Source: Erythrobacter dokdonensis DSW-74
GTDB taxonomy: Bacteria; Pseudomonadota; Alphaproteobacteria; Sphingomonadales; Sphingomonadaceae
Direction of reading: 5' to 3'
Length of the DNA stretch: 64,000 bases
Assembly (NCBI RefSeq): GCF_001677335.1
Contig: NZ_LZYB01000001.1
Location: 186,001 to 250,000 of the forward strand
Made by a program: the position numbers and the translations under genes. Below the pieces are notes generated by a model. The model ran no database searches, was not told where the DNA came from, and was given only the letters and a program-made list of their open reading frames with translations. This document shows positions 19,462 to 27,382 of this stretch, in pieces. Numbering within the stretch: the first letter of the stretch is position 1; each line of letters opens with the position of its first letter.

Positions 19462-20396
19462 CGAAACTGGCAATCTCCGGGCTGATCCGCCCGATGCTTG
19501 AACCGCGCCTGCCGCAGGGTCTCGATGTGCGCTGGTTCATGACCCACGAAGAAGCGATGGAAGCCGTCTCCGATGCCGAGATCGGCTGGTTCGACATGAA
19601 CGACCAGAAGGCCATGGCCGAAACCCTGATCGCGGCGAAAAAACTGAAGTGGCTCAATTCGATCTATGCCGGGCTCGATTTCCTGCCGATGGACGTGTTG
19701 ATCGAGCGCGGGATCACCGTCACCAACGGGGCCGGGATCAATGCGATCACCATCGCCGAATATGTGGTGATGGGCATGCTCAATATCGCCAAGGGCTACC
19801 GCGAGGTAGTGCGCGCACAGGACCGGCACGAATGGCTGCTCGATTCGCCGGGCAAGCGCGAGCTGGCGGGATCGAAGGCGCTGCTGCTTGGCTATGGCGC
19901 AATCGGCAAACTGATCCAGCCGCGGCTCGAAGCCTTCGATGTGGCAGTATCGGTGGTGCGCCGTTCGGGCGGCGAGGGCACTTTGCGCCCCGACGAATGG
20001 CGCGCGCGCCTCGGTGAATTCGACTGGGTAATCCTTGCTGTCCCCGCCACGCCCGAAACCGAAGGCATGATCGGTGCGGAAGAACTCGCGGCGATGAAAT
20101 CCGATTGCGTCATCGTCAACATCGCGCGCGGCAGCGTGATCGACCAGACGGCACTGGTGGAAGCGCTTGAAAAGAAAGCAATTGGCGGCGCTTTCCTCGA
20201 TGTCACTACGCCCGAACCGCTGCCTGCCGACCATCCGCTATGGTCGCTCGCCAACGCGCATGTGACCATGCACCTTTCCGGCCGTGCACAGGACAAGATG
20301 TTCGTCCGAAGCGCGGACCGCTTCCTCGACAACCTCGACAAGTATCTTCGCGGCGAGCCGGTCGCACCGGTGTTCGACCCGCGCCTCGGCTACTGA
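19458..20396 (+). CDS. D-2-hydroxyacid dehydrogenase family protein
   Basis: NAD(P)-dependent oxidoreductase acting on 2-hydroxy/2-oxo acids, 312 residues from a GTG start that overlaps the cysS stop. The Rossmann motif is LLLGYGAIGKLIQ. Catalytic residues are the Arg in VNIARGSVID, a Glu in TTPEPLPADHPLW and the His in VTMHLSGRAQD. The substrate is not determined; the position beside an acetolactate synthase-type enzyme and an aldehyde dehydrogenase suggests a 2-oxo acid route, which is inference. Confidence 0.87.
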   Translation: MTKLAISGLIRPMLEPRLPQGLDVRWFMTHEEAMEAVSDAEIGWFDMNDQKAMAETLIAAKKLKWLNSIYAGLDFLPMDVLIERGITVTNGAGINAITIAEYVVMGMLNIAKGYREVVRAQDRHEWLLDSPGKRELAGSKALLLGYGAIGKLIQPRLEAFDVAVSVVRRSGGEGTLRPDEWRARLGEFDWVILAVPATPETEGMIGAEELAAMKSDCVIVNIARGSVIDQTALVEALEKKAIGGAFLDVTTPEPLPADHPLWSLANAHVTMHLSGRAQDKMFVRSADRFLDNLDKYLRGEPVAPVFDPRLGY

Positions 20397-20561
20397 ATCA
20401 CACCCCGATTTTGCGCCTTGGCGCTTTTCTGCAATACAAGCGGTGTCAACCGCTACATCACTGAGCGGTCACATCTCGCTGGTAGCCGCTCGGGAACGGT
20501 TGCCGGGGGCAGGGGAAGGGAGCCCCTCGCGCCGGGATGCAGCATTTTGGGGGGAAACAAC

Positions 20562-22244
20562 ATGAGTGATCCGAAGAAAGCGTCCGACCTCTTCATCGAG
20601 TGTCTGGAGGCTGAAGGCGTCGAATATATCTTCGGCGTGCCGGGGGAAGAGAATCTCGACTTTCTCGAAAGCCTGTCGAATTCGGACAAGATCAAGCTGA
20701 TCCTGACCCGTCATGAACAAGGTGCGGGCTTCATGGCGGCGACCTATGGCCGCCACACCGGCAAGACCGGTGTATTCCTCGCAACGCTTGGGCCGGGCGC
20801 GACCAACATGGTCACCGCGGTCGCCTATTCGCAGCTCGGCGGGATGCCGACGCTGGCGATCACCGGGCAGAAGCCGATCAAGAAATCGAAGCAGGGCCGC
20901 TTCCAGATCCTCGACGTGGTGGCGATGATGAGCCCGATCACCAAGTACGCCCACCAGCTCGCCAGCGCCGACAACATCCCCAGCCGCGTGCGCGAGGCGA
21001 TCCGGCTTGCCGAGGAGGAAAAGCCGGGCGCCGTCCATCTCGAATTCCCAGAGGACATTGCCGAGGAACACACGACCAGCCGCCCGCTTGCTCCCAGTCT
21101 TGCGCGTCGGCCCAGTGCCGAGCCCAAGGCCGTGCGTCAGGCGGTGGTGGCGCTGGAGCAGGCGAAGAAGCCGATCCTCGTTATCGGCGCGGGCGCCAAC
21201 CGCAAGATGACCGGTCGAATGCTGCGCCAGCTGATCGACAAGACCGGGATTCCCTTCGTTACCACCCAGATGGGCAAGGGCGTGATCGACGAGCGCCATC
21301 CCCTGTTTCTCGGCTGCGCGGCGCTGTCTGCCGGAGACTTCGTCCACCGCGCGATCGAGGATGCGGATTGCATCGTCAATATCGGCCATGACGTGATCGA
21401 AAAACCGCCCTTCTTCATGAAGAACGACGAGGAAGGCCCGGTCGGTTCGGACAGTCCGCCGACAGTCATCCACGTTTCGACCCGCACGGCCGAAGTCGAT
21501 CCGGTCTACTTCCCGCAGATCGAAGTGATCGGCGATATCGCCAACGCGATCTGGCAGATCAAGGAAGACATCGTCCCGCAAGGCAAGTGGGATTTCAAGC
21601 GGATGCTTGAATATCGCGCGGCAGAGGTCGCCCATACCGCGCCGCTTGCTGCCGACGACCGTTTCCCGATCTTCCCGCCGCATCTGGTGGCGCAGGTGCG
21701 AGGGTGCATGCCCGAGGACGGGATCATCTGCCTCGACAACGGGGTCTACAAGATCTGGTTCGCGCGCGGCTATACCGCCTACCTGCCCAACACCGTGCTG
21801 CTCGACAATGCGCTGGCGACGATGGGGGCGGGCCTGCCTTCCGCGATGATGAGCGCGATGCTCTACCCTGATCGCAAGGTGATGGCGATCTGCGGCGATG
21901 GCGGGTTCATGATGAACAGCCAGGAGATGGAAACCGCCGTGCGGCTGGGCCTCAACCTCACTGTGCTGATCCTGCGCGACGATGCCTATGGGATGATCCG
22001 CTGGAAGCAGGCCAATATGGGCTTCAAGGATTTCGGCCTGACCTACGGCAACCCCGATTTCGTCGCCTATGCCGAAAGCTACGGCGCTATCGGGCACCGG
22101 GTGACCTCGTCCGAACACCTCACCGATCTGCTTGCCCATTGCCGAGACACGCCGGGGGTGCATCTGATCGATTGCCCGGTCGACTATTCCGAGAACGACC
22201 AGATCCTGAACATCGACATCAAGCGGTTGTCGAAGGAGCTTTGA
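20562..22244 (+). CDS. Thiamine diphosphate enzyme, acetolactate synthase large-subunit type
   Basis: 560-residue ThDP-dependent enzyme of the acetohydroxyacid synthase group. The catalytic Glu is E52 in LTRHEQGAGFM, the FAD-binding middle domain is present, and the ThDP/Mg motif is ICGDGGFMMNSQEMETA. No regulatory small subunit (ilvH) lies beside it, so a catabolic acetolactate synthase or another 2-oxo acid decarboxylase is as likely as branched-chain amino acid synthesis. The ATG follows a strong G-rich ribosome site. An aldehyde dehydrogenase follows after a 111-base gap that contains a palindromic repeat. Confidence 0.85.
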   Translation: MSDPKKASDLFIECLEAEGVEYIFGVPGEENLDFLESLSNSDKIKLILTRHEQGAGFMAATYGRHTGKTGVFLATLGPGATNMVTAVAYSQLGGMPTLAITGQKPIKKSKQGRFQILDVVAMMSPITKYAHQLASADNIPSRVREAIRLAEEEKPGAVHLEFPEDIAEEHTTSRPLAPSLARRPSAEPKAVRQAVVALEQAKKPILVIGAGANRKMTGRMLRQLIDKTGIPFVTTQMGKGVIDERHPLFLGCAALSAGDFVHRAIEDADCIVNIGHDVIEKPPFFMKNDEEGPVGSDSPPTVIHVSTRTAEVDPVYFPQIEVIGDIANAIWQIKEDIVPQGKWDFKRMLEYRAAEVAHTAPLAADDRFPIFPPHLVAQVRGCMPEDGIICLDNGVYKIWFARGYTAYLPNTVLLDNALATMGAGLPSAMMSAMLYPDRKVMAICGDGGFMMNSQEMETAVRLGLNLTVLILRDDAYGMIRWKQANMGFKDFGLTYGNPDFVAYAESYGAIGHRVTSSEHLTDLLAHCRDTPGVHLIDCPVDYSENDQILNIDIKRLSKEL

Positions 22245-22251
22245 ACCCATG

Positions 22252-22338
22252 CGTCTCCCCGGGCTTGACCCGGGGCCCCGCTTCCCTCCCGCGGCGGCCC
22301 AAGAAGAAGCGGGATCCCGGATCAAGTCCGGGAAGACG
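22252..22338. repeat. Long imperfect inverted repeat, dispersed intergenic palindrome type
   Basis: Two arms of about 33 bases (22252-22284 and 22306-22338) are reverse complements with roughly five mismatches. The right arm contains GCGGGATCCCGGATCAAGTC, a motif I know as a widely dispersed intergenic palindrome in sphingomonads and other alphaproteobacteria. The transcript would fold into a long hairpin between the acetolactate synthase-type gene and the aldehyde dehydrogenase gene. It may shield the upstream mRNA or attenuate the downstream gene. Confidence 0.85.
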
Positions 22339-22355
22339 AGGAAGACGTAGCCACC

Positions 22356-23798
22356 ATGCCCCAACTCAAATCCACCTATCCGCTCTACCTCAACAACAAG
22401 GCCGCCCAGCCCAACACCGATCTGGCGGTGACCGACAAATACACCGGCGAGGTCGCCTTCCGCACCGCGCTGGCGACGCCCGATGTGATCGAAGAGGCGA
22501 TCGCGGGGGCCGTGCGCGCCGCCGAGCCGATGGCGCGGCTTGCCTCCTACGAGAAGCAGGACGTGCTGTTGCACTGCGTCAAGCGCTTCCGCGAACGGTT
22601 TGACGAACTCAGCTTTGCCCTGTGCGTCGAGGCGGGCAAGCCGATCAAGGATGCCGAAGGCGAGGTCTCCCGCCTGATCGACACCTTCCGCATCGCCGCC
22701 GAGGAAGCGGTCAGGAACTATGGCGAAGTCCAGCCGCTCGACATTTCCCCGCGCGCGCGTGGCTATCAGGGGATGTGGAAGCGCGTTCCCATCGGGCCGT
22801 GCAGCTTCATCTCGCCCTTCAACTTTCCGCTCAACCTCGCCGCGCACAAGATCGCGCCCGCGATTGCGGTGGGCTGTCCCTTCGTAATGAAGCCCGCGAG
22901 CAAAACCCCGCTCGGCGCGATCATCATGGGCGAGGTGCTGGCCGAATGCGACGTGCTGCCCGAAGGCGCGTTCAGCATCCTGCCCGCTGCCCGCGACGGG
23001 GCGGACCTGTTCACCGAGGACGAGCGGCTGAAGCTGCTCAGCTTCACCGGTTCGCCGGGCGTGGGCTGGGACCTGAAGGCCAAGGCGGGCAAGAAAAAGG
23101 TCGTGCTCGAACTCGGCGGCAATGCGGCGGTGATCATCGACCGCGACGCCGATCTCGCCGATGCTCTCGAACGCGTTATCTTCGGCGCATTCTACCAGTC
23201 GGGCCAATCCTGCATCGGGGTGCAGCGCATCCTCATCCACGGCGATGTCTATGATGCCTTCAAGGCGATGCTGGTCGAACGGGCCGGGAAACTGGTCGCG
23301 GGCGATCCCAAGGACCGCGACACCTTCATCGGCCCGATGATCTCCGACGGTGAGGCGAGGCGGCTGAAAGGCTGGATCGACGAGGCCGTGGCGGCGGGTG
23401 CGAGCCTGCTCTGCGGCGGAGGGCTGACGCGCGGCAATATGCTGGAGGCGACGCTGCTCGAAAACGTGCCAGCCGACGCCAAGGCGAAGAACGAGGAAGC
23501 CTTCGGTCCGCTGGCGATCCTGCAACGCTTCGATGATTTCGACGCCGCGCTGGAGGAGGTCAACAATTCGAAGTTCGGCCTGCAAGCGGGCATCTTTACC
23601 CGCGACCTGTTCCAGATGTTCGACGCTTGGGAGCGGCTCGATGTCGGCGGCGTGGTGATCAATGACGTGCCGAGCTACCGGGTGGACAACATGCCCTATG
23701 GCGGGGTCAAGGATTCAGGCCTGGGCCGCGAAGGCATCCGCTTCGCGATGGAGGATATGAGCGAGATCCGGAACCTGGTGATCCGGCGGAGGTCCTGA
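22356..23798 (+). CDS. NAD(P)-dependent aldehyde dehydrogenase
   Basis: Oxidises an aldehyde to the acid, 480 residues. Family landmarks are the ISPFNFPLNLAAHKIAPA cofactor segment, the general base Glu in VVLELGGNAA, the catalytic Cys in YQSGQSCIGVQR, and the C-terminal MPYGGVKDSGLGREGIRFA. It resembles the lactaldehyde/phosphonoacetaldehyde dehydrogenase branch rather than semialdehyde dehydrogenases, but I cannot name the substrate. It follows the ThDP enzyme on the same strand. Confidence 0.9.
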   Translation: MPQLKSTYPLYLNNKAAQPNTDLAVTDKYTGEVAFRTALATPDVIEEAIAGAVRAAEPMARLASYEKQDVLLHCVKRFRERFDELSFALCVEAGKPIKDAEGEVSRLIDTFRIAAEEAVRNYGEVQPLDISPRARGYQGMWKRVPIGPCSFISPFNFPLNLAAHKIAPAIAVGCPFVMKPASKTPLGAIIMGEVLAECDVLPEGAFSILPAARDGADLFTEDERLKLLSFTGSPGVGWDLKAKAGKKKVVLELGGNAAVIIDRDADLADALERVIFGAFYQSGQSCIGVQRILIHGDVYDAFKAMLVERAGKLVAGDPKDRDTFIGPMISDGEARRLKGWIDEAVAAGASLLCGGGLTRGNMLEATLLENVPADAKAKNEEAFGPLAILQRFDDFDAALEEVNNSKFGLQAGIFTRDLFQMFDAWERLDVGGVVINDVPSYRVDNMPYGGVKDSGLGREGIRFAMEDMSEIRNLVIRRRS

Positions 23799-23802
23799 TT
23801 GC

Positions 23803-23822
23803 AAGGCCCCCTCCGGGGCCTT
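23803..23822 (+). terminator. Hairpin after the aldehyde dehydrogenase gene
   Basis: AAGGCCCC-CTCC-GGGGCCTT forms a perfect 8-base-pair stem with a 4-base loop five bases after the stop codon. The following tract is only weakly T-rich, so termination may be Rho-assisted. A second perfect hairpin of 8 base pairs with a 2-base spacer lies at 23885-23902, in the gap before the convergent gene. Confidence 0.55.
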
Positions 23823-23930
23823 GTCCTCGGTGCTATTCCCTCCGCTTCGCTGAGGCGCACCTGCGGGCGCGCGGTCGCGCTTGCGGGCCGCATCTGCGGC
23901 CCGAAGGCGCACCGCCTATCTAGCGCGGCC

Positions 23931-24347
23931 TCACCCCTCCTCCAGCAGCAGCAATACCGCAGTCACCTCCAGCCGCTCCATCGCGCCGAAGCGGTGGTCG
24001 ACCTTGGTCACGGTGGCATCGGCGACCAGTTGGCCGGGCAGGGCGAATTCGTGATCGGGCAGGCGCTCGATCAGTTCCTCGCCGCCTGCGACAGCCTCTG
24101 TGCCGCAGAATTCCAGCACCACCTCGTGGCGCGTGCCCGAGAAGGTGATTGAGGCCCAGGCCTTCTCGTCATGCGACAGCAGCGTGCCGTGCCCCTGCGC
24201 CAGCGCGGTAAGTGCGGTGCGTACCCGGTCGGCGGTAGTTCGGCGTGCGCGGAAACCGGCGAGCGGGGCGGACTTGACCTCTAAGTCCTCGAGGTCGGCA
24301 AAGGCGTGAGCGAAGGGATCGCGGTGGCTTTCGGTCAGCAGCATCAT
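23931..24347 (-). CDS. Conserved hypothetical protein in S24-regulator module
   Basis: 138-residue soluble protein that I do not recognise. It starts MMLLTESHRDPFAHAF, has a basic stretch FRARRTTADRVRTALTALAQ, a core of predicted strands (WASITFSGTRHEVVLEF), and an acidic end LLLLEEG. The first ATG overlaps the stop of the upstream small gene (ATGA), and an AGGAGG site precedes it, so coupling is clear. With that gene it lies divergent from an S24-type regulator across an operator region, which suggests it is controlled by that regulator. Confidence 0.7.
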   Translation of the reverse strand: MMLLTESHRDPFAHAFADLEDLEVKSAPLAGFRARRTTADRVRTALTALAQGHGTLLSHDEKAWASITFSGTRHEVVLEFCGTEAVAGGEELIERLPDHEFALPGQLVADATVTKVDHRFGAMERLEVTAVLLLLEEG

Positions 24348-24547
24348 GCAGCCTCCTTCTGTTCGGCGGCGGCGCGATCTGCATAGCCCTGCATCCATGC
24401 GCGGGTGCGCAGTTCGGTATCGGGGCGGGGGATGCGGCCCATGCGCAGATCGAGCACGAAGCGCGGGTCATGGGCGGCGAGCCGCCCGAATTTGGTGGCG
24501 GGCATGGCGTGTTCCCTGAGGAAGGTTTCGATGGTCCGAAGCAGCAT
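24344..24547 (-). CDS. Small protein (67 aa), possible helix-turn-helix partner
   Basis: Small basic-then-acidic protein: MLLRTIETFLREHAMPATKF, then GRLAAHDPRFVLDLRMGRIP. The spacing of small and hydrophobic residues (PATKFGRLAAHDPRFVLDLRMG) looks like a Cro/XRE-type helix-turn-helix, which is inference. The start at 24547 is used; an ATG at 24589 in the same frame is less likely. It is translationally coupled to the 138-residue protein and faces the S24 regulator gene across 124 bases. Confidence 0.65.
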   Translation of the reverse strand: MLLRTIETFLREHAMPATKFGRLAAHDPRFVLDLRMGRIPRPDTELRTRAWMQGYADRAAAEQKEAA

Positions 24548-24628
24548 GGTTTTGCGTCCCTGTAGAGTGCTGTGCCGAAGGCGATGCACCGGGCGAATCG
24601 CTCGATGTTCCTGATTTGTTTCACTTCA

Positions 24629-24648
24629 TTTCCTACTTGTCTAGGAAA
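24629..24648. promoter_or_regulatory. Palindromic operator O1 upstream of the S24-type regulator
   Basis: TTTCCTA-N6-TAGGAAA is a perfect 7-base inverted repeat in the divergent control region. The TCCTA/TAGGA arms recur in O2, 22 bases further on. Placement between two divergent starts is what one expects for an autoregulating repressor. Confidence 0.65.
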
Positions 24649-24650
24649 AA

Positions 24651-24664
24651 TCCTACGTGTAGGA
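24651..24664. promoter_or_regulatory. Palindromic operator O2 overlapping the ribosome site of the S24-type regulator
   Basis: TCCTACGTGTAGGA has TCCTA/TAGGA arms with 4 bases between them. Its right end is part of the AGGAAGG ribosome site of the regulator gene, so binding would block the gene directly. The 8-mer TCCTACGT recurs once more inside the regulator coding region at 24915-24922. Confidence 0.65.
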
Positions 24665-24671
24665 AGGATTC

Positions 24672-25352
24672 ATGGTTATCGATCCGCAAAACCCCCGCCT
24701 CACCCTCGATGCGCCGCGTGCGCGACTGCTGGAATTGTCCCAGGAGAGGGGGGTGAGCCTCGCCGCCCTGTCCGAATTGCTGGGGCGCAATCCATCCTAT
24801 CTTCAGCAATTCATTCGCAAAGGTTCGCCCCGCAAGCTGGAGGAACAGGACCGCGCCACGCTGGCGCAGTTCTTCGGCGTGGGAGAAGAGGAATTGCGCG
24901 AGGCGCAGGAAAATTCCTACGTAAAAGCCCCTAAGCGTCGCGAATCGGGTGCGTGGGTCGAGGTGCCGCGGCTCGATCTCGGTGCGTCAGCCGGGTCGGG
25001 GCGCGTGGCAGGCGAGGAGGATGCGTTCGACACCTTCCGCTTCTCGCGCCGCTGGCTGGCCGAACAGGGGCTGGAACGCGCGCACCTGTCGGCGATCCGG
25101 GTCGAGGGAGACTCGATGGAGCCACTGCTCAACGACGGCGACGAGATCCTTGTCGATCGCTCACCCCGTCCGTTTCGCGACGGCATCCACGTGGTGCGCC
25201 TAGGCGACACGCTGATGGTCAAGCGCGTAGCGAGCGCGGGGGCAGGGCGGGTGGCGTTGCTGTCGCAGAATCTCGCCTACCCGCCGGTTGAAGTTGCGGC
25301 AGACGAGGTCGATATCATCGGCCGGGTTGTGTGGAAGGGGGGGAAGATTTAA
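24672..25352 (+). CDS. S24/LexA-like helix-turn-helix transcriptional regulator
   Basis: Repressor-type protein of 226 residues. The N-terminal helix-turn-helix (ERGVSLAALSELLGRNPSYL, about 26-47) precedes a S24 peptidase-like domain with the Ser/Lys dyad S148 (VEGDSMEPL) and K184 (LMVKRV), 36 residues apart as in the LexA/CI family. An Ala-Gly pair, A113-G114 in RVAGEED, lies exactly 35 residues before the Ser, the spacing of the LexA cleavage bond. The SAGSG segment is also common in non-cleaving phage-repressor-like members, so self-cleavage is unproven. Operators O1 and O2 lie just upstream. Not a canonical LexA by its N-terminus. Confidence 0.87.
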   Translation: MVIDPQNPRLTLDAPRARLLELSQERGVSLAALSELLGRNPSYLQQFIRKGSPRKLEEQDRATLAQFFGVGEEELREAQENSYVKAPKRRESGAWVEVPRLDLGASAGSGRVAGEEDAFDTFRFSRRWLAEQGLERAHLSAIRVEGDSMEPLLNDGDEILVDRSPRPFRDGIHVVRLGDTLMVKRVASAGAGRVALLSQNLAYPPVEVAADEVDIIGRVVWKGGKI

Positions 25353-25363
25353 GCCTCCCGCTC

Positions 25364-26029
25364 ATGACCGACCAACCCACACTACCCATGCGCGCCGCGA
25401 TCATTCCGGTGACGCCGCTGCAGCAGAACTGCTCGCTGATCTGGTGCACCAAGACGATGAAGGGCGCGCTGGTCGATCCCGGCGGGGATCTCGACAAGCT
25501 GAAAGAGGCTGTCGCCAAGGCGGGGGTGACGCTCGAAAAGCTGCTCGTCACTCACGGACATCTCGACCATTGCGGTCAGACCGGGATGCTTGCCGAGGAG
25601 TTGGGCCTGCCGATCGAAGGGCCGCACGAGGATGACCGCTTCTGGATCGACCAGCTCGACGAAGACGGCCCACGCTGGGGGATGGTCGCCAAGAGCTTCA
25701 CGCCCACCCGCTGGCTCCAGCATGGCGACACGGTGACGGTTGGCGAATTGACGCTCGACGTGATCCACTGCCCCGGCCACACCCCGGGCCACGTGGTGTT
25801 CTACCACGCGCCCAGCCGCTTCGCGATTGTCGGTGACGTGCTGTTCCAGGGCAGCATCGGGCGGACAGACTTCCCGCGCGGCAATCATCAGGACCTGATC
25901 GATTCGATCACCCAGCGCCTCTGGCCGCTGGGCGAGGACGTGATGTTCATCCCCGGCCACGGCCCGACCAGCACCTTCGGCCGCGAGCGCAAGACCAATG
26001 CGTTTGTGAGCGACTATGCGCTTGGGTAA
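25364..26029 (+). CDS. MBL-fold metallo-hydrolase (glyoxalase II-like)
   Basis: Zinc hydrolase of 221 residues in the metallo-beta-lactamase fold. Metal ligands are seen in THGHLDHCG, CPGHTPGHVVFY, the Asp in IVGDVLFQGSIGRTDFP, and the C-terminal IPGHGPTS. The compact size and the GSIGRTDFPRG segment match the YcbL-like glyoxalase II group. It follows the S24 regulator by 11 bases on the same strand and may be co-transcribed, though a shared role is not evident. Confidence 0.9.
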   Translation: MTDQPTLPMRAAIIPVTPLQQNCSLIWCTKTMKGALVDPGGDLDKLKEAVAKAGVTLEKLLVTHGHLDHCGQTGMLAEELGLPIEGPHEDDRFWIDQLDEDGPRWGMVAKSFTPTRWLQHGDTVTVGELTLDVIHCPGHTPGHVVFYHAPSRFAIVGDVLFQGSIGRTDFPRGNHQDLIDSITQRLWPLGEDVMFIPGHGPTSTFGRERKTNAFVSDYALG

Positions 26030-26030
26030 G

Positions 26031-26531
26031 TTATAATTCGCAGGGTATATCTCCCAGCCGTTCAAGCAGCTCCAACGTCCTGCTGAACCGGCGTCCGTCC
26101 GGCTCATTCCAGAATATCAGCAATTTGCCATCTTTCATCGCATAGCTGCGCACAGCGTCCGTCCCGCGACGGTTGGGAATGCCCGATCCGACAATATGGT
26201 GTGTGAGCGAACCATTCTCGGCATCGGCTTGATATTGTCCGAAGTATTCGACGGTAGAGCGTGCCGCGTCGGCCAGCCCATCAACGTCCTGTCGACCTTC
26301 TATGGGCGCAGAATTGGGGTCAAGCATGACCTGAACGCTTAACAGTCCTCCAGGCGTATAGATGAACCGCCCCTTTGCGCCCGAGCGATCAGGCTGCATT
26401 GGATTGCCTTCGCTGTCGAGATCAGACCATTCGACAACTTCCCAAATTCCGAAAAGACAAGGATCGTTCGGTTCAGACTGCGCCTGCGAGGTCAGCAGGG
26501 CAGTGGCAAGCGCAAGGGCAACCGGGCTCAC
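26031..26531 (-). CDS. Exported lipocalin-like protein
   Basis: Small secreted protein of about 166 residues whose body fits the lipocalin-like family with pattern GIWEVVEWSDLDSEGNP, GRFIYTPGGLLSVQVML, VEYFGQYQADAENGSLTHHI and LLIFWNEPDG. A GTG start at 26531, two bases after the stop of the MAPEG gene, opens on a signal peptide (VSPVALALATALLTSQAQS). A longer frame to 26573 overlaps that gene and is less likely. Ligand unknown. Convergent with the MBL hydrolase, with one base between stops. Confidence 0.7.
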   Translation of the reverse strand: MSPVALALATALLTSQAQSEPNDPCLFGIWEVVEWSDLDSEGNPMQPDRSGAKGRFIYTPGGLLSVQVMLDPNSAPIEGRQDVDGLADAARSTVEYFGQYQADAENGSLTHHIVGSGIPNRRGTDAVRSYAMKDGKLLIFWNEPDGRRFSRTLELLERLGDIPCEL

Positions 26532-26532
26532 C

Positions 26533-26928
26533 TTACATGACCCCCGCCGCCAGCAGCGCAGCCACCACCGCAAGGCCCAGCTGCACCAGCATCGTCACCA
26601 GCGTGCCCACCATCCGGCCCCATCCCCAGTTGCCGCCGTCCATACCGAAGCCGTGCAGCACGCGGCCGATGAAATAGGCCGCAGCCACGTAAGCCAGCCA
26701 CCAGCTGCCCTTGCCGGCCAGTTCGACAGCCGCGACCAGCACCAGCACGAAAGCGGTGTTCTCGACATAGTTCAATTGCGCCCGCATCCGGCGTTGCAGC
26801 GCTTCGCTCCCGCCATCACCGACGCTGATGCCGAGCGCGCGCCGGACCGCACCGATGCGGATCGACAGCCAGATATTCAGCACGGCCGCAGCGGCAGCCG
26901 AGGCAAGGGTAACGGGCAGCAAGGTCAT
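26533..26928 (-). CDS. MAPEG family membrane protein
   Basis: 131-residue integral membrane protein of the eicosanoid/glutathione metabolism family, with four hydrophobic segments: LPVTLASAAAAAVLNIWLSI, TAFVLVLVAAVEL, WWLAYVAAAYFIGRVLHGFG and VTMLVQLGLAVVAALLAAG. The family marker RAQLNYVEN appears near residue 50. Upstream gene of a two-gene unit with the lipocalin-like protein. Substrate unknown. Confidence 0.85.
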   Translation of the reverse strand: MTLLPVTLASAAAAAVLNIWLSIRIGAVRRALGISVGDGGSEALQRRMRAQLNYVENTAFVLVLVAAVELAGKGSWWLAYVAAAYFIGRVLHGFGMDGGNWGWGRMVGTLVTMLVQLGLAVVAALLAAGVM

Positions 26929-26981
26929 GACATGATCCCCCTGGAGAAAGTCGCGCCATTGCTAGGCTGCACCCGCGCGGG

Positions 26982-27009
26982 TTGCAACGCGCGAATTTTC
27001 CGCTATAGC
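26982..27009 (+). promoter_or_regulatory. Candidate sigma-70 promoter of the rpmF-plsX-fabH operon
   Basis: TTGCAA (26982-26987) and TATAGC (27004-27009) are spaced by 16 bases in the divergent region between the MAPEG gene and rpmF. The transcript would have a leader of about 150 bases before rpmF. In it CAAGGAA and TTCCTTG arms (about 27033 and 27071) can pair around an inner imperfect hairpin. Confidence 0.5.
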
Positions 27010-27167
27010 GCGCGCCTTCCCGCCACAGTCGGCCAAGGAATGCGCGCATCGGCTTATGCTTGTGCGTGAGGCTTCCTTGCCCTAAGGGCGGCCTTCGAGA
27101 ATCACCGGCGCCCAAGCCGCAGGGTCAATGGCGCAAACGCATAGTTATTTGAGGAATTGGTGCCGCC

Positions 27168-27344
27168 ATGGCTGTCCCCAAGAGAAAAGTATCGCCTTCC
27201 CGTCGCGGCATGCGTCGTTCGCACGATGCCCTCAAGGTCGAGGCGTTCCATGAATGCCCGAACTGCGGTGAGCTGAAGCGCCCGCACAACATCTGCGGCC
27301 ACTGCGGCTACTACAACGGGCGTCAGGTCCTCGCCGTCGGCTGA
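27168..27344 (+). CDS. rpmF: 50S ribosomal protein L32
   Basis: 58-residue ribosomal protein starting [20 protein letters not shown] and containing the zinc-ribbon cysteines [20 protein letters not shown]. Length and sequence are standard. It heads the L32-PlsX-FabH unit, conserved in many bacteria, where ribosome synthesis and membrane lipid synthesis are co-expressed. The ribosome site GAGGAA is set about 11 bases before the ATG, which is rather far. Confidence 0.97.
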   Translation: MAVPKRKVSPSRRGMRRSHDALKVEAFHECPNCGELKRPHNICGHCGYYNGRQVLAVG

Positions 27345-27382
27345 TCGCCGCTGGCCTGCACGATAGACCGGAGAGAAGCACC

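Noticed and set aside
20469..23585. Long minus-strand open frame across the acetolactate synthase-type and aldehyde dehydrogenase genes
   Set aside because: It reads through two well-supported genes and an intergenic palindrome and shows no protein family features.
23931..25352. Prophage remnant suggested by an S24 repressor-like gene
   Set aside because: No integrase, structural, lysis or attachment-site features are near, and the flanking genes are ordinary chromosomal genes.
26929..27167. tRNA or small RNA gene in the gap before rpmF
   Set aside because: No cloverleaf arms, no CCA end and no TTCGA T-arm motif; the gap is explained by promoter and leader.
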